Assembly (NCBI GenBank): GCA_900316145.1
Contig: ONBQ01000063.1
Coordinates: forward strand, 1 to 32,363
Origin: an uncultured Eubacteriales bacterium
GTDB taxonomy: Bacteria; Bacillota; Clostridia; Lachnospirales; Bianqueaceae
Direction: 5' to 3'
DNA: 32,363 bases
The notes under the pieces are model-generated. The model ran no database searches, was not told where the DNA came from, and worked only from the letters and a program-made list of their open reading frames with translations. Positions 13,678 to 21,670 of this stretch are shown piece by piece. A program made the translations under genes and the position numbers. Numbering within the stretch: the stretch's first letter is position 1; every line of letters begins with the position of its first letter.

Positions 13678-15693
13678 ATGAAAAAGCGTTTTACCAGTAC
13701 GTATCTGGTCTTTGGCCTGCTGTATATCATGTTTTTCCTCCTGGCCGCGGCTTCTTATGGCATCTTTTCCGAACACCGTGGCTGGTGGTGGGCTGTATGC
13801 GGCGGGGTCCTGCTGGTCCTGCTTGCGCTTACCATTATAGCGACCATCCGGTTCAACCAGGACCTGAAGACGCGGATCCAGTCCAACGCGGTCCAGGTCA
13901 GTGTAATGCAAAGACAGTATCTGGAACAGTGGGATTGTTCTTACGCGGTCATGGATCACGAGGGAAAGCTGATCTGGTATAATAAGAAATTCGGCGAAAT
14001 GTTCGATCATTCCGCCAATCTGGAATCCCAGACATTCTTTGATCTGATCGGGAGCACCGCTATCGAAATGCCGGCCTCTGAGATCAACCCGACGGAAATG
14101 AAGATCGATTTTAAAGATCGTCACTATTCCATGCAGATCCGCATGATCCGGCGGGAAGAGGATCAGGATATCGGGATCCAGATGTATGCCGTCAGCCTGG
14201 AGGATGTTACCAGGCAGGTCGAACTGGAAAAGGAGAACGCGGAGGTCAAATCCGTCATCAGTCTGCTGTATGTAGATAACTATGACACGATCGAAGGCCG
14301 TCTTGATGAAGGGCAGAAGCCTATGCTGGAAGCGATGGTCTATCGCCGGCTCAGTAATATGGCCTCCGGCCTGAAGGGCATCCTGACGCAGATGGAAAAA
14401 GACCGGTACATGCTGGTCTTCCCCATGATCTCTCTGGAAGGGCTGGAACGGGACCGTTTCCCGATCCTGGCCGAGATCCGGCAGATCACACTGGGCAATA
14501 CCTTGCCGCTGACCTTGAGTATCGGTGTCGGTGTGGCAGATCGTTTGGATAAAGCGCAGGAGTACGCGCGCGCGGCGGTAGATCTGGCGACTGGACGCGG
14601 CGGTGATCAGGCAGTCGTTAAAAATGATGAAAAATATACCTTCTATGGAGGAAGTTCCATCGGTATCGAGAAGAACTCCCGTGCCAGGGCCCGTCTGGTC
14701 GCCTACGCGCTGAAAGAGCTCATTCTCGAATGTGACAGGGTCCTGATCATGGGACACAGCAATCCGGATCTGGACTGCTTCGGTGCCGCGCTGGGCATGT
14801 TCCGCATCGTAACGGAACTGAAAAAACCGGCCTTCATCGTTCTGGGAGATGACCACTCGGCCATCGATCCGCTTCTGGAGCGTACGACCCGAGAGCGGGA
14901 ATATAAAGACGTGATCATCGATGAGGCGCAGGCCTTGGAACTGTCCGGAGAGAATACGCTGCTCATCGTGGTCGATGTGAACCGGCCAACGATCGTTCAA
15001 AGCGCGGTGCTTCTTGAGCACAACCCCAAGATCGCGGTCATCGATCATCATCGTGTCAGCGCGGATCATCTGGAGGGGGCCGCATTGTCTTATATCGAAC
15101 CCTATGCCTCTTCCGCCTGTGAAATGGTAACAGAGATCATCCAGTATATCGAAGACCGTATGAATATCAAAACAGTGGAAGCGGATGGCCTGTTCTCAGG
15201 TATCCAGCTCGATACCAAGAGCTTTACCGGAAAGACCGGCGTGCGTACCTTTGAGGCAGCTGCTTATCTTAGACGTAACGGCGCGGATGCGGTCCGGGTG
15301 CGCAAGCTCTTCAAGAATGATATGAAAGAATACAAGGCCAAGGCGCAGATCATCAGCCAGGCGACCATGCATTACGGGAGGATGGCCATTGCCAAGTGGA
15401 CGGCATCTATCGATAACGCAAATGTAGCGGCTGCGCAGGCGGCCGATGAACTGCTGAATATTTCCGGCATCGCCGCGTCGTTCGTGCTGACGGAATATCC
15501 GGAGCAGGTGGGCATCAGCGCGCGCTCTCTGGGCGAGATCAATGTCCAGGTCATTCTGGAAAAGATGGGCGGCGGCGGCCATATGATGGTAGCCGGAGCC
15601 CAGATCAAAGATCATACGCTGGACGAAGTATATGAGATGCTGAAACAGGCCATTGAAGAATATCTGGCAGAAAACGGAGGAAACAGAGCATGA
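13678..15693 (+). CDS. gdpP: GdpP cyclic-di-AMP phosphodiesterase
   Basis: GdpP hydrolyses the second messenger c-di-AMP and so affects cell-wall, potassium and stress balance. The 671-residue product follows the family order. Two N-terminal membrane helices lie at about residues 8-30 and 37-58. A PAS-like domain spans about 75-185, and a degenerate GGDEF domain spans about 195-320, ending in GRGGDQAVVK. A DHH/DHHA1 phosphoesterase follows, with GHSNPDLD (359-366), VVDVNRP, the DHH at 456-458, and the GGGGHMMVAGA block near the end. All metal-binding motifs look intact. An AAGGAGG site precedes the ATG. The stop overlaps rplI by four bases, the gdpP-rplI-dnaB order common in Bacillota. Confidence 0.96.
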   Translation: MKKRFTSTYLVFGLLYIMFFLLAAASYGIFSEHRGWWWAVCGGVLLVLLALTIIATIRFNQDLKTRIQSNAVQVSVMQRQYLEQWDCSYAVMDHEGKLIWYNKKFGEMFDHSANLESQTFFDLIGSTAIEMPASEINPTEMKIDFKDRHYSMQIRMIRREEDQDIGIQMYAVSLEDVTRQVELEKENAEVKSVISLLYVDNYDTIEGRLDEGQKPMLEAMVYRRLSNMASGLKGILTQMEKDRYMLVFPMISLEGLERDRFPILAEIRQITLGNTLPLTLSIGVGVADRLDKAQEYARAAVDLATGRGGDQAVVKNDEKYTFYGGSSIGIEKNSRARARLVAYALKELILECDRVLIMGHSNPDLDCFGAALGMFRIVTELKKPAFIVLGDDHSAIDPLLERTTREREYKDVIIDEAQALELSGENTLLIVVDVNRPTIVQSAVLLEHNPKIAVIDHHRVSADHLEGAALSYIEPYASSACEMVTEIIQYIEDRMNIKTVEADGLFSGIQLDTKSFTGKTGVRTFEAAAYLRRNGADAVRVRKLFKNDMKEYKAKAQIISQATMHYGRMAIAKWTASIDNANVAAAQAADELLNISGIAASFVLTEYPEQVGISARSLGEINVQVILEKMGGGGHMMVAGAQIKDHTLDEVYEMLKQAIEEYLAENGGNRA

Positions 15694-16139
15694 AGATCTT
15701 ATTATTACAGGATGTAAAGAAGTTAGGCAAATCCGGCGAGATCGTTGAAGTCAGTGACGGTTACGCCAAGAATTTCATCATTCCGAAAAAGCTGGGCCGT
15801 GAAGCGACCAAGCAGGTGCAGAATGAATGGGCCCAGAAGAAGGGCAGCGAAGCCAATCGTAAAGAGCAGGAAAGACTGGCCGCGATCGAACCGGTCAGCC
15901 AGCTGAAGGATAAAGTCGTAGTTCTGAAAGAAAAAGCAGGTCAGGACGGCCGCCTGTTCGGTTCCGTAACGGCCAAGGACCTGTCCGAAGCCATGAAGAA
16001 GCAGTATGGTGTCGAGATCGACCGGAAAAAGATCAACCTGAAGGATCCGATCCGTGCGGTCGGAAATTACAGTGTAGAAGTTAAACTGCAGGCAGAAGCG
16101 GTCGGACAGATGATCGTTCAGATCGAGCCGCAGGCATAA
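15690..16139 (+). CDS. rplI: 50S ribosomal protein L9
   Basis: L9 binds 23S rRNA near the L1 stalk and helps keep reading frame and translation fidelity. The 149-residue product has the usual two-domain form: an N-terminal RNA-binding domain (MKILLLQDVKKLGKSGEIVEVSDGYAKNFIIPKKLG), a long charged connecting helix (about residues 45-75) and the C-terminal domain with GRLFGSVTAKDLSEA. Its ATG overlaps the gdpP stop, with GGAGGAAA just upstream. dnaB follows after 16 bases, so the three are one transcript. Confidence 0.98.
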   Translation: MKILLLQDVKKLGKSGEIVEVSDGYAKNFIIPKKLGREATKQVQNEWAQKKGSEANRKEQERLAAIEPVSQLKDKVVVLKEKAGQDGRLFGSVTAKDLSEAMKKQYGVEIDRKKINLKDPIRAVGNYSVEVKLQAEAVGQMIVQIEPQA

Positions 16140-16155
16140 CATAAGGAGAACGGCC

Positions 16156-17490
16156 ATGCCGGAAGAAACTAGAGTTCCCCGCGTGCCGCCGCACAGCGAG
16201 GAAGCGGAGCAATCAGTCTTAGGCTCCATGATGATGGACCGCAACGCGGTCAGCACTGCTGTAGAAAACCTGGTCCCGTCGGATTTTTATAATCTGCGTC
16301 ACAGCGAGATCTTCAGCGCCATGATGGACCTTTACCATGAGGGGCGTGACATCGACCTGGTTACGGTCAAAGACCGGCTTCAGGTCAACGGAAAGCTGGA
16401 AGCGGCCGGAGATATGCGGTATCTGACTGAAGTCGCGGCGGCGGTCCCCAGTTCTGTCCACATCAAGAATTACGTGCAGATCGTAAAGGAAAAAGCCCTG
16501 TACCGCAAGTTCATCAATCTGGGTAATGAAGTGATCGCGGCCAGCTACAACACTGATACGACTATTGAAGATCTGTCAGATAATGTAGAGAAAAAAGTAT
16601 TCGGGATCCTGCAGAACCGCGGTTCAGAAGACTTTGTTCACATCCGCGATATCCTTGTCCAGACCTTCGATAATATCGAGCTGTTGTCAAAGAACAAGGG
16701 AGAAGTCATAGGCGTACCGTCCGGTTTTGTGGATCTGGATCGGAAAACAGCGGGATTCCATCCGTCGGATCTGATCCTTGTCGGTGCCCGTCCGTCCATG
16801 GGTAAAACGGCGTTCGGCCTGAATGTCGTGCAATACGCAGCGGTGCGCAAGCACAAGACCTGCGCGATCTTCAGCCTGGAAATGTCCAAGGTCCAGGTCG
16901 TCAACCGTATGCTGTCCTGTGAATCCGGCGTAGAGGCGGAGAAGCTCAGGACCGGTATGCTGGAGGACAGAGACTGGCAGAATCTGGCCGAAGCCTTGGC
17001 GCCTTTGTCCGAAGCGCCTATCTACATCGATGATACGGCCGGTATCACGGTCTCGGAGATCCGATCCAAATGCCGTAAGTTGAAGCTGGAACATGGACTG
17101 GATCTGATCATGATCGACTATCTGCAGCTGATCAGTGGCGGTGCCCGTGCTTCCGAAGGCCGACAGATGGAAGTTTCAGAGATCTCCCGTAACCTGAAAG
17201 CTTTGGCGCGTGAGATGGACTGCCCGGTCATCGCGCTGTCGCAGCTTTCCCGTGCGTTGGAAGCCCGTTCCGACCATCGTCCTATGCTGTCTGACCTGCG
17301 TGAATCCGGAGCGATCGAGCAGGATGCGGACCTGGTCATCTTCCTGTATCGTGATGAATACTATCATCCGGATACCGAGGATAAAAACGTGGCGGAGATC
17401 ATTGTCGCCAAACAAAGAAACGGTTCTGTAGGAACCGTCAAACTGGGGTACTTGGGCCAGTATACGAAATTCGTCAATTTACAGCTGTAA
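16156..17490 (+). CDS. dnaB: Replicative DNA helicase
   Basis: DnaB is the hexameric ring helicase that unwinds DNA at the replication fork and binds primase. The 444-residue product starts with the DnaB N-terminal domain (RVPPHSEEAEQSVLGSMM, about residues 9-110) and a linker. The RecA-like motor then shows Walker A GARPSMGKT (210-218), IFSLEMSK, the Walker B-type IMIDYLQLI and SDLRESGAIEQDAD. Length and motifs are normal and there is no intein. It follows rplI with an AAGGAG site and is followed after 18 bases by a ribbon-helix-helix protein gene. Confidence 0.98.
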   Translation: MPEETRVPRVPPHSEEAEQSVLGSMMMDRNAVSTAVENLVPSDFYNLRHSEIFSAMMDLYHEGRDIDLVTVKDRLQVNGKLEAAGDMRYLTEVAAAVPSSVHIKNYVQIVKEKALYRKFINLGNEVIAASYNTDTTIEDLSDNVEKKVFGILQNRGSEDFVHIRDILVQTFDNIELLSKNKGEVIGVPSGFVDLDRKTAGFHPSDLILVGARPSMGKTAFGLNVVQYAAVRKHKTCAIFSLEMSKVQVVNRMLSCESGVEAEKLRTGMLEDRDWQNLAEALAPLSEAPIYIDDTAGITVSEIRSKCRKLKLEHGLDLIMIDYLQLISGGARASEGRQMEVSEISRNLKALAREMDCPVIALSQLSRALEARSDHRPMLSDLRESGAIEQDADLVIFLYRDEYYHPDTEDKNVAEIIVAKQRNGSVGTVKLGYLGQYTKFVNLQL

Positions 17491-17508
17491 GCATGGAGAG
17501 GGAAAAGT

Positions 17509-17943
17509 ATGGCTAAAAAGGTATTATCGGTTAGGTTGGATGAGGAAACGCTTGAACATCTGGAGAATGCCTGTTTCGCATCCAGAAAAACGCAGCCCGA
17601 ATTCATTAGCGAAGCGATCGATTTCTACAATCACTATCTGAGGATCGTTCGCTCGGGCGGGGATCTGGTCGGAGTGCAGAATCCTCAGATGATAGAGCAT
17701 ACAGAAGAACAAGCCAGAAATGCCGTTGAGATCCTTTCCGACGCGGCATCCCGATTGACACTGAATCACCCCGGAATCGATTTTGGTATCCATTACATCG
17801 CCGATTACGCAGCGGTGCGGTTGTTTAAAGACAGCGAAGAGCAGAAGGAGATCTTCCGAAGAGAATATAAGAAACCTCTTGTAAATGAGGCCATAACATT
17901 GGAAGATCAGAATACAAAAAGAGCGCTGTTAGGTCAGGAATAG
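17509..17943 (+). CDS. Ribbon-helix-helix domain protein of unknown function
   Basis: The 144-residue product is not one I recognise beyond its N-terminus. Residues 3-45 (start KKVLSVRLDEETLEHLE, then RKTQPEFISEAIDFYNHYL) fit a ribbon-helix-helix DNA-binding fold: a short strand with alternating hydrophobic residues and two helices. The remaining 100 residues look soluble and helical, with no membrane segment or cysteine pattern. It has a GAGAGGGAA site 18 bases after dnaB and ends in a strong bidirectional terminator, so it is probably the last gene of the gdpP-rplI-dnaB transcript. No toxin partner is adjacent, which argues against a toxin-antitoxin pair. Confidence 0.75.
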   Translation: MAKKVLSVRLDEETLEHLENACFASRKTQPEFISEAIDFYNHYLRIVRSGGDLVGVQNPQMIEHTEEQARNAVEILSDAASRLTLNHPGIDFGIHYIADYAAVRLFKDSEEQKEIFRREYKKPLVNEAITLEDQNTKRALLGQE

Positions 17944-17962
17944 ATCCCGACCTGACAGCGCT
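17922..17962. terminator. Bidirectional terminator between the dnaB operon and the minus-strand oxidoreductase
   Basis: AGCGCTGTTAGGTC (17922-17935) pairs with GACCTGACAGCGCT (17949-17962) over 14 bp with one wobble. On the minus strand the stem is followed by CTTTTTG, a good U tract; on the plus strand the following sequence is only AT-rich. The left arm lies inside the end of the ribbon-helix-helix gene, whose stop falls in the loop. Confidence 0.82.
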
Positions 17963-17971
17963 GATTATTTA

Positions 17972-19123
17972 TTAAAGCAAAACGGGCCTGGCATCTTCCG
18001 GAAGGACAGCTTCTTCATAGCAACGGACGGTTTCTTCATACAGGCCTCGGGTATAATGATACCAGGCACCATCACGCAGGCGCAGGCAGATCTTGTCTTC
18101 TGGATAGGTCTCGATCGGAAGCTGCTCCAACAGAGCATTGCAGGTGACAAGATGCGGCAGAATGGTATCGACTCCGCAGCAGGGAGTCCCGCCGTTTTCA
18201 ACAGCGGCCGCCATACGGGACAGCTTTTGTGAAACTTCGAATTCGGAGAGAGGCTTGCCATAGGTCTTTTTCGTGCCATCCGTGAAAACAGCATACAATT
18301 CAGGTTCCTTGTTGGAATCAAAATAGACAGTGGCCTTCTCAAACTCGTAGATCAGCTTCGGTTCGGAATTGGTCTCACCCGAGTGGGTGGCGATATGAAG
18401 AAAACGACAGCCGTTCGGAAGCTCGCCTGCTACAAAGCAGGTATCAAATGTTTCAATGGGGTAGGTGCGGGCCAGCTTGCCTTTCAGAGAGACCGGCATA
18501 GCAGAAGTTTCCATGCTTTCGCCATTCAGAAAGAACATATTGTGCAGGTAATGGGCTGTCGCGTTGGTCAGGATACAATCATTGACCAGATCCCCCGCCT
18601 CATTGCGGATCCGTCCCTTCCAGGAACTGGTGTTATAATAGGTTTCCGGACGGGTCCAGGAAATGTGTGTCTTAAAAAGCAGCGGCCGTCCCAGTACGCC
18701 ATCCAGGATATCTTTCTTTAAGCCGAGCATGGTGTCAGAGAAGGACCATTGAAACCCGACGCCGAGCAGCTTGCCGGTTCGTAAAGAGACTGCCTTCATT
18801 TCCAGCGCATCATCTTTGGAAGGGGTCAAAGGCTTCTCGCAGAGCACATGAGAACCATGTTCCATACAGAAGATGGCTTGCTTCTTATGAAGAGGGATCG
18901 GCGTAGAAATAACGACCAGATCCGGAACGATGTGAGCATATAAAGATTCCAGATCGGGATAGATCGGGACCTTCTGGTCATTGAGCCAGGTCATGCCTTC
19001 TGTAGCGACAGGGAAGGGCTCGACAGCCGCCTTAAGGATCAGATCCTCAGGGAGCAGACCGTGTCTGAAGAAATTGATATACGCGCCGCCGTACCCGCCG
19101 GCTCCAACCAAAGCGATATTCAT
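17972..19123 (-). CDS. Gfo/Idh/MocA family oxidoreductase
   Basis: The 383-residue product is an NAD(P)-dependent sugar or inositol-type dehydrogenase. It opens with the Rossmann motif MNIALVGAGGYGG, followed by VVISTPIPLHKKQA and the catalytic-lysine motif CEKPLTPS typical of the family. The C-terminal half is the usual alpha/beta substrate domain. I chose the start at 19123 because GGAGG lies just upstream and the Rossmann fold begins at residue 2; the frame extends 16 codons further but through the ferredoxin terminator. The substrate cannot be told. No clear promoter lies between the ferredoxin terminator and this start, so low-level readthrough may express it. Confidence 0.9.
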   Translation of the reverse strand: MNIALVGAGGYGGAYINFFRHGLLPEDLILKAAVEPFPVATEGMTWLNDQKVPIYPDLESLYAHIVPDLVVISTPIPLHKKQAIFCMEHGSHVLCEKPLTPSKDDALEMKAVSLRTGKLLGVGFQWSFSDTMLGLKKDILDGVLGRPLLFKTHISWTRPETYYNTSSWKGRIRNEAGDLVNDCILTNATAHYLHNMFFLNGESMETSAMPVSLKGKLARTYPIETFDTCFVAGELPNGCRFLHIATHSGETNSEPKLIYEFEKATVYFDSNKEPELYAVFTDGTKKTYGKPLSEFEVSQKLSRMAAAVENGGTPCCGVDTILPHLVTCNALLEQLPIETYPEDKICLRLRDGAWYHYTRGLYEETVRCYEEAVLPEDARPVLL

Positions 19124-19153
19124 ATGTTTCAAACCTCCAAAATGTATAAGAGA

Positions 19154-19184
19154 AAACCCCCGCTTATTCAATGTGCGGGGGTTT
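19154..19184 (-). terminator. Rho-independent terminator of the ferredoxin gene
   Basis: A perfect 10-bp GC-rich stem, AAACCCCCGC with GCGGGGGTTT (19154-19163 and 19175-19184), has an 11-base loop. On the minus strand it is followed by TTTTCTCTT. Confidence 0.88.
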
Positions 19185-19204
19185 AGAATCTGTAAAAAGT
19201 GAAA

Positions 19205-19375
19205 TTACTCCTGAGCGGGAGCGCCAACCGGGCAAGTAGCAGCGCAAGCACCACACTCGATGCAAACTTCAGGATCGATCTGATATTTGCCCTCGCCTTC
19301 GCTGATCGCGCCAACCGGACATGCAGCTTCGCAAGCACCACAAGCAATACACTCATCGCTAATTACATACGCCAT
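19205..19375 (-). CDS. 2[4Fe-4S] ferredoxin
   Basis: This 56-residue protein is a classic clostridial-type ferredoxin, a small electron carrier for reactions such as pyruvate oxidation and hydrogenase or radical-SAM chemistry. Two CxxCxxCxxxCP motifs are visible: Cys9, Cys12, Cys15, Cys19 and Cys38, Cys41, Cys44, Cys48. The internal duplication (CIACGACEAACPVGAI and CIECGACAATCPVGAP) is clear. AGGAGG lies seven bases before the ATG. It has its own promoter and terminator. It sits between a glycyl radical activase and an oxidoreductase on the same strand; the activase needs a one-electron donor, which this could be, but that link is inference. Confidence 0.97.
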   Translation of the reverse strand: MAYVISDECIACGACEAACPVGAISEGEGKYQIDPEVCIECGACAATCPVGAPAQE

Positions 19376-19429
19376 AGTTTTTTACCTCCTGATTATTTCG
19401 TACAGAAATTGCTATTTTCTGATGCAGTC

Positions 19430-19458
19430 ATTATATTGCATTTGTATGAAAAAAGCAA
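19430..19458 (-). promoter_or_regulatory. Ferredoxin promoter
   Basis: On the minus strand TTGCTT (19458-19453) and a perfect TATAAT (19435-19430) are 17 bases apart, followed by a leader of about 47 bases to the ATG. Confidence 0.8.
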
Positions 19459-19467
19459 GGGGCTTTT
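19449..19467 (-). terminator. Weak terminator-like hairpin after the radical activase gene
   Basis: On the minus strand AAAAGC, loop CCCTT and GCTTTT form a 6-bp stem followed by further T residues. It overlaps the ferredoxin -35 box, so termination of one unit and start of the next share sequence. The stem is short and the call is uncertain. Confidence 0.35.
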
Positions 19468-19511
19468 GGAAAAAATAAGGCGGAAAAAGAGATTGCCGAA
19501 GTTAGTTTGCA

Positions 19512-20405
19512 CTAACCACCTATCTTTACAGAAATAAATCCTTTCGATTCAAATAATGACCGTAAATATTCCATTCGTTCCTGGGATGGGGCTTGCATAT
19601 TTGTGTAGGCTTCTTCGCCCAGACGGGCATATTTATCACTTCCGGTCTTATGATAAGGAAGAAGATTTATGGAAGCTACATGGATCGTCGATAAAAAACC
19701 AAGGACAGCCGCGATTTCTTCATCAGTATCGTTGAGGCCGGAAATCAGTGGCATACGGATATTGATGGAAGCTCCATCCGCGCTTAAACGCCTTAAGTTA
19801 TCCAAGATCCGCTCGTTGCTTATTCCGGTAAGGGCGGTATGCTTTTCGGGATCCATATGCTTGAGATCATAAAGAAATGTATCCACATAGGGAAGGACGC
19901 GGGCGAAGTGTTCATAAGGAACGTGGCCGCAGGTATCGATATTGATATGATATCCTCGACGTTTCAGCCGCTTACACAGACCTTCGATATAATCCATATT
20001 CTGGGCGAGGGGTTCCCCGCCGGATAAGGTCACACCGCCGCCGGAGACCTCATAGAAAGGAGTATCTTTTACGATCTCTTCGATCAGCTGATCCAGATCC
20101 TGCTCATACCCGACTACTTCCCGGGCGTCATGCAGACAGTAACTTACGCAGCGGCCGCAGGCGGTGCAGAGATCACGATCCGGAGCGATCTGATCAGCCG
20201 CGCCAAGGGGGCAGGCCTGTTTGCAGGCCCCGCATGCGGTGCAGCGGTCAGCATAGAACATCAATTCTTTTTCAAAGCGCTGGCTTTCCGGGTTATGACA
20301 CCACCGGCAGCGCAAAGGGCATCCCTTGAAAAATACCGTGGTCCGGATGCCGTCTCCATCGTGGATGGAGAATTTCTGAAGATTGAAAAGAGTGGGGGAA
20401 GCCAT
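19512..20405 (-). CDS. Glycyl radical enzyme activating protein (radical SAM, PflA-like)
   Basis: Such activases use S-adenosylmethionine and a [4Fe-4S] cluster to create the glycyl radical in partner enzymes. The 297-residue product has the radical SAM motif CPLRCRWC (Cys29, Cys33, Cys36). An inserted two-cluster ferredoxin-like domain has Cys55/58/61/65 and Cys80/83/86/90, and GGGVTLSGGEPL follows. The inserted clusters set it apart from true PflA and place it with activases of glycyl radical enzymes other than standard pyruvate formate-lyase. I chose the ATG at 20405, with AAAGGA upstream and the family start at once; the frame extends 49 codons further without family similarity. No glycyl radical enzyme is in the window. 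Confidence 0.9.
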   Translation of the reverse strand: MASPTLFNLQKFSIHDGDGIRTTVFFKGCPLRCRWCHNPESQRFEKELMFYADRCTACGACKQACPLGAADQIAPDRDLCTACGRCVSYCLHDAREVVGYEQDLDQLIEEIVKDTPFYEVSGGGVTLSGGEPLAQNMDYIEGLCKRLKRRGYHINIDTCGHVPYEHFARVLPYVDTFLYDLKHMDPEKHTALTGISNERILDNLRRLSADGASINIRMPLISGLNDTDEEIAAVLGFLSTIHVASINLLPYHKTGSDKYARLGEEAYTNMQAPSQERMEYLRSLFESKGFISVKIGG

Positions 20406-20490
20406 GGAAAGGATCCTTTCATAAAAGGTTAGGAATGGTTTAATTCCGAGTAAATTTGTCGAGATTTTTTGGACGCAGGTATTGCTATTT

Positions 20491-20520
20491 TTCCTGAATA
20501 TGTTTATAATAGGAATATCC
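20491..20520 (+). promoter_or_regulatory. Promoter of the DUF1858 gene (weak -35)
   Basis: A perfect TATAAT (20515-20520) lies 26 bases upstream of the start codon. The best -35 candidate is TTCCTG (20491-20496, 18-base spacer), which is poor, so an activator or weak expression is possible. Confidence 0.5.
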
Positions 20521-20545
20521 GAGAATAAGCAAGGAGGTAATAGAT

Positions 20546-20758
20546 ATGGCAAAGATCACGAAAGATATGTTGATCGGCGACCTGCTGCAGGTCGATCCGG
20601 CAGTTGCTCCGCTGTTGATGGCATGTGGTATGCATTGCGTTGGCTGTCCTTCCGCAAGAGGAGAGTCTCTGGAAGAGGCCTGCTTCGTTCATGGTATGGA
20701 CGCAGATCAGGTTACGGCTCAGCTCAATGACTACCTTGAAAAGAAAGCAGCCCTGTAA
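20546..20758 (+). CDS. DUF1858 domain-containing protein
   Basis: The 70-residue product is a small DUF1858 protein, alone without fusion. It opens with [22 protein letters not shown], then the family block [19 protein letters not shown], in which a CxxC pair (Cys31, Cys34) can form a disulfide or bind a cluster. DUF1858 domains are often fused to or placed near hybrid-cluster and other redox proteins in anaerobes, but their role is not settled. AAGGAGG lies just upstream. It diverges from the glycyl radical activase, with 140 bases between the two starts, and is followed by a strong terminator, so it is monocistronic. Confidence 0.9.
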   Translation: MAKITKDMLIGDLLQVDPAVAPLLMACGMHCVGCPSARGESLEEACFVHGMDADQVTAQLNDYLEKKAAL

Positions 20759-20765
20759 TGAAAAG

Positions 20766-20802
20766 AACCGCCGTTCGGAAAGAGCGGCGGTTTTTCTTTT
20801 TT
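20766..20802. terminator. Bidirectional terminator between the DUF1858 gene and mecA
   Basis: AACCGCCGTTC (20766-20776) pairs with GAGCGGCGGTT (20782-20792) around loop GGAAA, followed by a long T-rich tract on the plus strand. Read on the minus strand, the same stem is followed by CTTTTC and could end mecA. Confidence 0.9.
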
Positions 20803-20847
20803 TGCTTGGATCGACTCCCTTGTTTTAGGGCTTCAAGCCTGGAAGGA

Positions 20848-21522
20848 TCATTCCTGTTCCAGGGAAGAAAGCTTTTGAAGGGCACGGGTTTGCATGACCG
20901 GCCGGGCATGTTCCATCAAATAAGCGATGCGCAGAGGATCACGCGACATATCCGCGCAGAACTCGGTCAAAGCTGTCAGTACATACCGTAACTGACGCGT
21001 CTGGCGAGTGAAACTGACCAACAAATGATATGTGTTGGGGCCGGGCTCAAAGTACAACTGATTGCGAAGGCGGAACTTGGGATCCACCATACGGGCGGCC
21101 TCAGTCAGTTCGTCAAAAGAGTCAAAGGAGAATACGACCTGGACCAGGGTGCCTTTGCTATCATCCGGAGTGCTTTGTGGAGCGCTTTCCTGAGGCTGTA
21201 CACGGAGATCCGGTTCGCCAGGTCCCATATCCGCGCCAGGAATGTTGGAGCGGAACAGAGACAGCATATCTTCCTGACCATTGACCTGGGTCATGGTGAT
21301 CATAAGACTGTCTTCTGAAATGGGGATGGCCTCGATCATGACAGGGTGACCGGTCAGATCGAATCCGAATTCTATAACAGCCTGCTGGATCATATCTTCA
21401 AATAAAGCTTTTGCTTGCTCGGAACCATAGGAAAGATCGGTAATCTTGATATGGCGAGCCTTCAGATCAGCCCGGTTCAAGGTAAAGCGTACCTGATTTT
21501 TATTGATGCGTTCAGATTTCAT
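20848..21522 (-). CDS. mecA: Adaptor protein MecA family
   Basis: MecA-type adaptors bring substrates to the ClpC protease and in Bacillus control competence. The 224-residue product has the family plan. An N-terminal substrate-binding domain (MKSERINKNQVRFTLNRADL, about residues 1-85) is followed by a variable Pro/Gln/Ser-rich linker (about 98-122). The C-terminal ClpC-binding domain begins near LVQVVFSFDSFDELTEAARM and contains YHLLVSF. Length is close to the 218 residues of the Bacillus protein. The N-terminal domain is divergent, so substrates may differ. It is transcribed alone from a promoter that diverges from the unknown gene at 21671. Confidence 0.82.
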   Translation of the reverse strand: MKSERINKNQVRFTLNRADLKARHIKITDLSYGSEQAKALFEDMIQQAVIEFGFDLTGHPVMIEAIPISEDSLMITMTQVNGQEDMLSLFRSNIPGADMGPGEPDLRVQPQESAPQSTPDDSKGTLVQVVFSFDSFDELTEAARMVDPKFRLRNQLYFEPGPNTYHLLVSFTRQTRQLRYVLTALTEFCADMSRDPLRIAYLMEHARPVMQTRALQKLSSLEQE

Positions 21523-21567
21523 ACTTACCGGTCCTTTCTATTTGAGTATGGTACTGCACTTTGATAT

Positions 21568-21596
21568 ATTATACAGCCGGCCTCTCTTTTTGTAAA
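21568..21596 (-). promoter_or_regulatory. mecA promoter
   Basis: On the minus strand TTTACA (21596-21591) and TATAAT (21573-21568) are 17 bases apart, with a leader of about 40 bases. Confidence 0.82.
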
Positions 21597-21606
21597 CCCT
21601 TCAACC

Positions 21607-21635
21607 TTGACAATTTCCGCCCGTTTCGGTATAGT
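21607..21635 (+). promoter_or_regulatory. Promoter of the unknown gene at 21671
   Basis: A consensus TTGACA (21607-21612) and TATAGT (21630-21635) are 17 bases apart, back to back with the mecA promoter. Confidence 0.85.
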
Positions 21636-21670
21636 TATCTCAGCATAATTACAAAAGGAGACGAGACATT

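Noticed and set aside
13624-15069. A 481-codon open frame on the minus strand, opposite gdpP
   Set aside because: It lies wholly within gdpP, whose domains and motifs are unmistakable. It has no ribosome binding site or family-like motif and reflects codon bias of the real gene.
17509-17943. A toxin-antitoxin pair based on the ribbon-helix-helix domain
   Set aside because: No small partner gene is adjacent; dnaB lies before it and a terminator and an opposing oxidoreductase lie after it.
19199-19537. A plus-strand open frame of 112 codons opposite the ferredoxin gene
   Set aside because: The minus strand encodes a perfect two-cluster ferredoxin with promoter, AGGAGG site and terminator, which explains the sequence.
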